Positions 56,276-64,000 of a stretch of 64,000 nt of DNA are shown one piece after another. Numbering within the stretch: the first letter of the stretch is position 1; each line of letters starts with the position of its first letter. The notes below the pieces were generated by a model. The model ran no database searches. It was not told the origin of the DNA and saw nothing but the letters and a program-made list of their open reading frames with translations. Origin of the DNA: Odontocerum albicorne (lineage: Eukaryota > Arthropoda > Insecta > Trichoptera > Odontoceridae); assembly GCA_949825065.1 (NCBI GenBank), contig OX463846.1, positions 11,962,177-12,026,176 of the forward strand, given 5' to 3'. A program made the position numbers and the translations under genes.

Positions 56276-57080
56276 CTAATGGTCTGGTCTGAAGACGGGA
56301 AAGTGAACAAGACGAAGAATAAACACTTGTCCCAGTTTTCAGTAAGTTTCCCTAATCTGACAGTCCGGGGGCAACAAGTCGAAAGCTATAGACTTACCAG
56401 GAGGCAGCGAGGAGGCAAGGACAGGAAGGTCTGTACCGCCCCGCTCTACACCCTCCCCGCCAGTACAAGACGCGATATCCGAAATCACCATACCGTGGAT
56501 ATTTGACTCGACTTAACATTTATTACCTGAATCGAATTGGGCAAACTCGATAAAGATGTCCTTGGATTTAACAACTTTACAATTTTAATCGAAATATCGA
56601 AAGACGGCGTTCAATAATTCAAAAACACAATTTTCAACGCAAATTATAATTATTATCACAAATCACAACGCTTATAAACCTTCGATTAGCCAAAAGAGAT
56701 AATTTCGAGTGGTAACCATTGGTCAACAGCAGTTGAGCTGCCAGCTAGCTGGGAAAAACGAAGCTACGGAACTCCACGACACGCATCCAAGGGAGCTCGC
56801 GACCTGCTATCGTCATGGACGTTAGACAGCTGGCGGTGGCTAGGTTATCGGCATAGGCCCCACACCTTTATCTGCAGCCCCGAGGGTTATCTGAGTGGCC
56901 ACACCGTTCTCGCCATCTGTACTAACTCAAAAGGCGACTCTGTGGCCGCTAGATGTCGGCTAATATTTACTAGATCCTGAGAGCATAGTTCGAGGCTGAA
57001 GTTCACTCTGGACACCGTATCAAACACCCCCGATGAACACTCGACATCTCGGAGAAATAATATCGAAAGTTCCGTTTTAA
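56275..57080. other. GC-balanced unassigned region, possible exon on minus strand
   Basis: More GC-balanced than the surroundings. On the minus strand cctcctg|GTAAGTCTA forms a strong splice donor at 56400/56399, with GC-rich sequence before it (56400-56510). A plus frame of 75 codons crosses the same place and is Arg/Lys-rich without known domain. 56700-57060 is CpG-containing and contains ggccgctagatgtcgg. It might be exons or promoter of the minus-strand gene, or an old repeat. Confidence 0.3.
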
Positions 57081-57479
57081 TTTAATTAATGGCCAACAAG
57101 ACGGATTACAATACTCGATACGGATACGAGAGCGTTACGCGCTGTATGGAAGTGTGTCGTCACAGCGCTTCAACCACAACAGCTGTTCCGCTCTCAATAC
57201 TACGCCTGCCCGGATCAGGGCCTCTCGGAAGCTCCTTGGCGAGGGATGCCCTACAAGTGTCGGGCCAGCAGACTGCTGAGATGGACTGTCGCGAGCCGCG
57301 AAAATTTAAAAAAATCCAGAACGTATCCCAACGATAGTTGGCTGGCACTCTTCACTTATCTTATTGATACTAGTAATTCAGCGTATAACACCAACCTGTT
57401 TCACTTTCCTCGGCGGGGAATAGCTCTAGAGAAGAGAACAGAACAGAACAGTAACAGGTAACAAACAGGATAACACTGA

Positions 57480-57850
57480 ACGTTGAGACCGTGACTTCGC
57501 AGCAGATCGCGGCACTACGTTGTGACAATACTGCGAACACTAGACACCAGCACTGCACTGCGCGGACAAGCGGCTCGGCGGGCGGACGGAGAGCGACTGG
57601 CGAGCAGCAAGCGACGCGCGGCAGGCCGGGCCTGGCGGACGGGAGGGCGCGCGGAGCGGTGTTGCCGGGCGCAGCGGTGAAAGGCGGCGTGACGTCACGG
57701 CCCCCCAATTTATTATTGTGTAAAAAAAATGGCGAATGAAAAACAAAAAACCAGAGACGAGATTAGATCGGCACTCTGGCGGCTATTGAGACGTTGCGCA
57801 ACACTGATAACGCCGTTTATTTTTGGCAAAAAATTTGGCGCGCGAGAAAA
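57480..57850 (-). promoter_or_regulatory. CpG-rich promoter-like block with CRE, candidate first exon
   Basis: CpG-dense 57540-57700. A perfect CRE (TGACGTCA) lies near 57690, an E2F-like tttggcgcg near 57832, and on the minus strand an initiator-like ttcagtgtt near 57475. Further downstream on the minus strand gaaacag|GTTGGTG (57396/57395) is donor-like. The layout fits a promoter and 5' UTR exon transcribed leftwards, towards TENT5. No coding is recognised. Confidence 0.4.
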
Positions 57851-58412
57851 ACTTCGCGCAGTTTCCATCTGGGGCCTATGTAGTGCTCATGTCGTGACAC
57901 GGGCCCTACAAAATAAGATATTCAGCGCTTGCACGTTTCTAAAGTGTCCAAACTATGTTCCTGGTGATAGATATTGAGGGCGCTGGTCAGGGACGGCGCA
58001 GATCACGCGGGGTTTTCATGTCTTGTCCCTCTTTCAGAATATCACTGAAGAAGCATGTATGAATATGAGAACACTTCGAGTTCGTTATGCTCTTTAAAGT
58101 CGTGATCATTGGACTTGATATTCAACCGAATTGCAGTGCAGAAAGAATGATACGCCTACATTTACACACAAACTATCATTTCTAATATACCTTAAAGTAC
58201 GTTGTTGTTTACATTTCTTACCAAGCCTGTCCATCACGTTGATGATCTGTCCTGTGATTGTATTTTTCTATTTTCCATTGCATTACCAGTATCTATATTA
58301 TATATTCCCGTCTGATAAAACGCTGTTCGATTAGAAGTTTGAAAACACAGATTTTCAATCTTATCTCTCTCACTCAAGCAAGACCACGCTCATATACAAT
58401 GCAATGTATGTG

Positions 58413-58490
58413 GTGGATGCAGGTGGCCAATCTAAGTAGTGGATGCGGTGGCCTGTCTGAGTAGTTGATGCAGATGTCCTATCTGAGTGG
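58413..58490 (+). repeat. 25/26-bp tandem triplet
   Basis: Three units begin gtggatgcaggtggcc, gtggatgcggtggcc and gttgatgcagatgtcc, each followed by a tctaagta/tctgagta end. Confidence 0.85.
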
Positions 58491-58499
58491 CGGTCGTAT

Positions 58500-59930
58500 G
58501 TCACTCCTTCGTCATTATTTATTAATTTAAAAAACCGTCGCAATTCTTATCTAAATATTTTATTAACCCTGATAATGAGGATATATACTAAGAAGAGTAT
58601 ACAGAGAATTTGATTATCTTGTAATATCACGTGTCACTGTAATGAATTATGCTACAACTTGCCACAAGAACTTGGATATATACGTGTATGAATAATATTC
58701 AATTGTGTTTTATATATCACACTTAATAAAAGTAAATCTAAATAATGTTACAATTATATGTTTCTACGTTGTGCAATATGCTTACTCTAGTTATTCTAAA
58801 AATGAAATAATTTATAGCTCACGTTAGAGGTAGAGCTAAAAACATGGAAATACCAAGCCAATGTAAGCTATCAACGATGAGTAAACCAAGGCGTGTTCAG
58901 AATCCACACAATTGATCGATATATACTGTCCATTCATCCATCATGTCGTGCAGCACATGATGGAGCATCGTGACTCCTTTGACGATTTCCCTTCATCCAT
59001 CCCTGCACTCCGCAGTTCGATGAGCAGTTGTAAAGGGTAGTCCTGTTGCGTCTATCATTTGGTCAGTCCAACGTATTTGGACTGACCAAGTGAAAGACTT
59101 GTTCAAATAAAAGTGACAGAGTATTTGTATTTTACATTTGATACAAGTTCAACCTAATTGCATCGTGTGTTGTCTTTCCATGATTTCAGTGACCACAAGC
59201 TCGTCCAAACTGTTTCCTTGGCCACGAAAAATGTGTCTAAAGAATCGGAAGACTCGTCGTGGCATATTGTCGGCAATCTGTCTGTGACTCTCAGTTCTTC
59301 GAGAATACAGGCACTAGTTCGCCTTGTTGTACATGGTATATTCGGTAGTGAGCGATAAAAATGGGCTATTGGGAAGATTAAGGATGATTTGAATAATAAG
59401 AATAAATATAATTTGATCGTGTAAGTTATACGCATTATATTATTTAGACGATATGTGCCCATGAAGTCCCGTTTCTCAGCAATGAGATCAAAATGCAGAA
59501 AACATGCCATTGAATCATTATCTATCTTAGTTGCAAACGGTAATATTCTTGATGGGAACCAACAACCAACTATCTGTATGTATTGCACTATCATTGACTT
59601 AAAAATCACTATCCCATATGCCAGTGAATTAAAAAGTACGAAGTTTCTTTTCCGTTTTCAACCATTCTATTTTCTTTTTTCCCTTTCTCGGTCATTAGTG
59701 AAATTTAAAAAATGTTGTTTATGTTTACATGTATATATTTTTAAATTTGAAAACAAAATGAGTATGTTCTAACTTTAGTTACTGTTAAAGCAAAAAAACT
59801 TGTAAACTCTCAACCTTTTATTGACACTAATTGTGTAAATAACGCTTGTCTGGTAAGTTGGAAGAGATTGTCACTGTAAAAGATAAAAAAGAGGCGTACC
59901 GTGAATGGAGTTGGCCCTGCTGCCCCAAAC
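58500..59930. other. Unassigned DNA with small palindromes
   Basis: Palindromes: catcatgtcgtgcagcacat (58941) and ggtcagtccaacgtatttgg (59060), the latter pairing with its own continuation actgacc. A 151-codon minus frame at 59154-59609 and an overlapping plus frame have no recognisable domain. The stretch 59155-59360 is less AT-rich and could be an old coding relic of unknown type. Confidence 0.4.
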
Positions 59931-59934
59931 AAAG

Positions 59935-60240
59935 AATGTTATGTTTTGGGCGATAGGCGCGGGCGGCGGTAAGAGCGGAGCACGACGCTATTTCCAGGCC
60001 GCGTCTTCCCCTCCTACGGCCGCTTACTACGCCGTGCGCTACGGCCCGAGAGTGGCGTGGGAGGGTTAGGAGAGAGCGGGAAGGAGTGAGGCACAGCGTA
60101 GGCGAGCGTTGAATGGAGTCTGTCCCATCTCCACCCCCTCCCTCAGTGCTACGCCGCTACTGTACGAATATGACGTAGTAGAAGCGCACGGTACATTGTG
60201 CTAATAAATACTTCGCGCCATACTGCGTTGAATGGAATGT
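59935..60240. promoter_or_regulatory. GC-rich block, possible promoter
   Basis: About 150 bp of CpG-rich DNA (gcgcgggcggcggtaagagc at 59957, ggccgcttactacgccgtgc) followed by purine-rich sequence and pyrimidine-rich ctccaccccctccctcagtg. It contains tatgacgtagta (60168). No frame recognised. Confidence 0.35.
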
Positions 60241-60244
60241 TTTC

Positions 60245-61490
60245 AGGGTACTGGGACATGCGCTCTTCAGTACACTGCACTGCGATGTTACACAAGCTTT
60301 AGCACATTCACTTCATTAAATGTATCTAATCACGCTATACACTCAAGTAAAGATTTTAGCTTTTGCAGTATAAAGCTCGTAATTTGTGCATTTATGCCAT
60401 CAGGCTCTAAAGCCTACTTATATTAGACTAGCACCATCAATGGAGTGATTCAAACAGCAGCTAAAAAAACATTACACCTTCTTTAAGCATGTTTCCAAAG
60501 AATATACAATACAATAGAAGAGGCCTCCTATAGGTTTAGGATTATAGCGCAGTTAGAATTGTTCATTTAATAACTTAATATTCAAGTGTGTGTAGGGAAG
60601 AATGTGAATGCGAAGTATGAATATTTTAACTCAATTTATTAGTATCTAGGAAAAATATATAAATTACGTGATTAAGGAATGAGACCACTTTGTCACAGGC
60701 CTTGCCTAGTAAAGTGGTTTTATACATATACAATATGGGAGGTTTTAGGCTTGTTATGTATTTGTGCTTTAAAATTTGCCTTTTCGTTAAGATAGAAAAA
60801 ATATAGTCAGACCTCAAGAGCTTTCAAAGAATTCATGTTAGGTCATCTACCAAACGCGAAGACAACAATAAATTCAGATAAAAATGACCTCCAAGTGAAA
60901 CAGTTTCAGACACTACCTGTAATGATTTCAAGACGCCTGGTTGCTAAGTATTAGTAAGCATATTGACTACTGGGCCACGGCGCCGATAAACTATGAATAT
61001 CCAAAAATTGGAAATGTACGAGTACTACACCATTATGAAAATTGCCATATATGGTAGAGATCCATGCGTATCTTAATTTATTTAAAAAAATGTTCTACAT
61101 TCTGAAACCAAAATGTTGGTGTCCAGTTTTATTAACCCGAAACTTCCTGAAGTTCGTCCGAAATAAAAAAATTATTGTGTAATCTAAAAACAGGTGTCGT
61201 CCGAATGAGGCATTATTGTCGATAATTAGTAGTAATATGTTAACAGATGTCGCATTTTTTTCCACTTTTGTATATTAAATTAGGTGTGAGCTGAGAAAAT
61301 GTTTTTTTTTAATAATTTATTTTTGTCTACTTCCTGATATAGTGCTGAATAAATAAAAGTCTTTGGTAATATTTCATAGTTTTGACATTCAGCTGTTAGT
61401 TGATGTGTCAGAAGTTATTGTGTTTAAGTACATTTTATAGCATAACAGTTCAAAAACGTTAAAAAACTTTGAAATCGTGTATGGCAGAAG
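60245..61490. other. AT-rich DNA, no gene seen
   Basis: One TACGAGTA at 61017. A possible degenerate SINE-1 head near 60930-60985 (gacgcctggttgctaagtat / tgggccacggcgcc). Otherwise unassigned. Confidence 0.45.
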
Positions 61491-61494
61491 TTAA

Positions 61495-63050
61495 TCGTCT
61501 AATTCTTAAAAATCGACAGAATGGCGTTATATTATTGAACAAATAAATATTATTATCAACGTACAGTATTTAATGCATAAAATAAAAACAATGAAATATG
61601 TCAAATATATAATAAATCATGTCTAGTTCTTAAAAATCGGCTGAATGGCGTTATATCATTCAATAAATAAATAATATTATCAACGCACAGTTTAGTATGA
61701 ATAAATGTTATTATCAACTCACCGTTTTGTATGCGTAAAATAAGAACAAATAAATATGTCAAATATACATATAATAAATTATGTCTATTTCTTAAAAATC
61801 CGCTGAATGGCGTTATACGAGTATTATTCAATAAATAAATGTTATTACAAATAAATATGTTAAATATATAATAAATTATATCTAGTTCTTAAAAATCGGC
61901 TGAACGGCCTTATATTATTCAATAAATAAATATTATTATCAATGTACAGTTTTGTACGCATAAAATAAGAACAAATAAATATGTCAAATATACATATAAT
62001 AAATTATGTCTATTTCTTACAAATCCGCTGAATGGCGTTATACGAGTATTATTCAATAAATAAATGTTATTACAAATAAATATGTTAAATATATAATAAA
62101 TTATATCTAGTTCTTAAAAATCGAGTGAACGGCCTTATATTATTCAATAAATAAATATTATTATCAACGTACACTTTTGTACGCATAAAATAAGAACAAA
62201 TAAATATGTTAAATATATAATAAATTATGTCTAGTTCTTAAATATCGGCTAAATGGCGTTATATTATTCAATAAATAAATATTATTATGAACGTACAGTT
62301 TGTATGCAAAAATAGGGACAAATAAACATGTTAAATATGTAATAAATTATGTCTAGTTCTTAAAGATCGACTGAATGGCGTTATACTCGTATTATTCAAT
62401 GAATAAATATTATTATCAACGCACAATTTTGTATGCATAAAATAAGAACAAATATGGTAAGTATGTTAAATATATAATAAATTATGTTTAGTTCTTAAAA
62501 ATCGGCTGAATGGCCTTATATTATTCAATAAATAAATATTATTATCAATGTACAGTTTTGTATGCATAAAATAAGAACATGTTAAATATATAATAAATTA
62601 TTTCTAGTTCTTAAAAATCGGCTGAATGGCGTTATATTATTCAATAAATAAATATGTTAAATATACTCGTATAATAAATTATATCTAGTTCTAAAAATCG
62701 GCTGAATGGCGTTATATTATTCAATAAATAAATATCAACGCACAATTTTGTATGCATAAAATAAGAACAAATATGATAAATATGTTAAATATATAATAAA
62801 TGGTGTCTAGTTCTTAAAAATCGGCTGAATGGCGTTATATTATTCAATAAATAAATATGATTATCAATGTACAGTTTTGTATGCATAAAATAAGAACAAA
62901 TAAATATGTTAAATATATAATAAATTATGTCTAGTTATTAAAAATCGGCTGAATGGCGCTATATTATTCAATAAATAAATATTATTATCAATGTAGTTTT
63001 GTATGCGTAAAATAAGAACATATAAATATGTTAAATATATAATAAATGGA
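61495..63050 (+). repeat. Tandem array of an about 123-bp AT-rich unit, about 13 copies
   Basis: Each unit has tctagttcttaaaaatcggc, tgaatggcgttatattattc, aataaataaatattattatc and atgcataaaataagaacaaa. Landmark starts at 61498, 61622, 61783, 61881, 62009, 62106, 62230, 62352, 62486, 62603, 62683, 62806 and 62930 give spacings of 80-161 with a mode near 123. Short and long units are deletions or extra insertions. Four units carry CTCG/CGAG micro-insertions. Confidence 0.95.
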
Positions 63051-63149
63051 AAAATATTTGATATATCAATTATGAGTTCATTGATGAATACACCTGCTTA
63101 CAAAATATTTGATTCGTAAGATTTTATTTAAACCCCTAAGTTAAATATT

Positions 63150-63365
63150 TTGTATTATATTACACTTTCATTGTATATACTCGTAGTACAACTTAGAGGG
63201 TTTATTAACGCTTAGCAATCTCTTTTAACCAACCAGAAAGATATTTAATAGGCCATGAGTGGAAACCAGACTGGAAGCATTTAAAAACAATCGGTAATTT
63301 TCACGAAAATACATCCCGTAATCCCAGGGTTGGAAGACAAGTGTTACCAATTAGGTCTCGGAGGT
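63150..63365 (-). repeat. SINE-1, near full length
   Basis: Plus-strand order: tail (tattacactttcattgtata, then TACTCGTA, then gtacaacttagagggttt), ctcttttaaccaaccagaaa, body (gaaaccagactggaagcatt), then a worn head (aatcccagggttggaagaca, ttaggtctcggagg). Confidence 0.78.
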
Positions 63366-63399
63366 TTTGTCAAGTATCGGATCTTGATGATTGGTAATT

Positions 63400-63850
63400 A
63401 ATTGGTTCTTCTGCCAAATAAACAAACAAAGCTGAATGGCTTCTCGCTCTTGTATCTGCAGTTCATGATGACTTGGTAACTTGAGCAGTTCTTCTTTTTG
63501 CTTCTCATGGCATTTTAAATCTGCTACTCGACGCGCAAGCTTGATACTAGTGCATTAGATGTACTACACATTACACAGGTCTGGAGTTGTCTATGTTCCC
63601 TTTTTCTTTTAGCTACTCAAAGCATTAAACCTTAACCAACAGGAGGACGGGCCTTCGGGTTAGGCAAGGTCGGCTGGACTCATAGAAGCGCTACCCTGGC
63701 AACTGCTTCCTTCTGCATGCGTCTATATCAAAATTCCTCACAGTTGGCGACACTTTAACACTGACGCCCAGACGACCTTAGTGTAGCACATCGTCAAGAA
63801 AGCACATTAATAACGCATAATTCCATCATAGTTGTTCACTAACTACGCCG
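63400..63850. other. Unassigned, GC-balanced
   Basis: No frame of note. Composition is close to balanced around 63600-63790. Nothing recognised. Confidence 0.4.
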
Positions 63851-63854
63851 TCAA

Positions 63855-63955
63855 AGATAGCGTAATAAGTGAGACGATTGTCTTCCTCCCTGGAGTTTCG
63901 GATTCGATTCTCCGTGGTATCCAAAAACGTGGCCTATTCTGGTTGAATATATCGT
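63855..63955 (+). repeat. SINE-1 head, degenerate
   Basis: cggattcgattctccgtggt (63899) is the B-box side; gtaataagtgagacgattgt (63863) is the damaged A-box side. The window ends soon after. Confidence 0.6.
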
Positions 63956-64000
63956 CTGGTTATAATATGTTCGTGTGACTACAGGGTGCATTAATAAAAA

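Noticed and set aside
59154..59609. 151-codon minus-strand frame
   Set aside because: Overlaps another open frame on the plus strand, and neither shows a domain or convincing coding character.

Overview
The window is eukaryotic, AT-rich, repeat-dense DNA, most likely from an insect and probably a moth or butterfly. The basis is very GC-rich exon sequence in an AT-rich background, several mariner-type transposons, tRNA-derived SINEs and non-LTR retrotransposon remnants. No operons, rRNA genes, CRISPR arrays or plasmid features are seen. The insect order is an inference.

Host gene content is low. The one convincing host gene is the large, almost complete coding exon of a TENT5/FAM46 non-canonical poly(A) polymerase on the minus strand (36741-38009). 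It starts at a clear splice acceptor, and any upstream exon lies at higher coordinates. A GC-rich, promoter-like block containing a full CRE (57.48-57.72 kb) is a candidate first exon for it, but this is not proven. Other CpG-rich patches lie at 30.6, 32.4, 36.4-36.6, 42.6-42.9 and 59.9-60.2 kb.

The rest is mostly mobile DNA. From 0 to 8 kb there is a 5'-truncated LINE fragment inside another repeat, a Jockey-type LINE with target-site duplication and poly(A) tail, a mariner with one nonsense codon (3586-4871), and a second mariner family (6239-7534) nested inside an hAT-like element (5970-7900). From 8 to 29 kb there are SINEs, many decayed 3' ends of one LINE family, a 62-bp minisatellite and a 240-bp (AT)n tract inside a transposon-end repeat. 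From 29 to 36 kb there is a 31/32-bp dimeric minisatellite and a long fold-back element carrying an intact mariner whose transposase reads through (34376-35395). From 38 to 56 kb there are more SINE, LINE and transposase relics. From 61.5 to 63.05 kb there is a tandem array of an about 123-bp AT-rich unit.

The most interesting signal matches no standard feature type. The 8-mer TACTCGTA (or its reverse complement TACGAGTA) occurs at about 26 noncoding places. Where a sister repeat copy exists, the site is a plain TA in the copy without it. Each is therefore a 6-bp insertion turning TA into TA-CTCG-TA, as expected for TA-targeting transposon excision footprints or another micro-insertion process. 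Local names used below: SINE-1, SINE-2, SINE-3, REP-1, REP-2, LINE-A (RWYGH motif), LINE-B (RWFGH motif).
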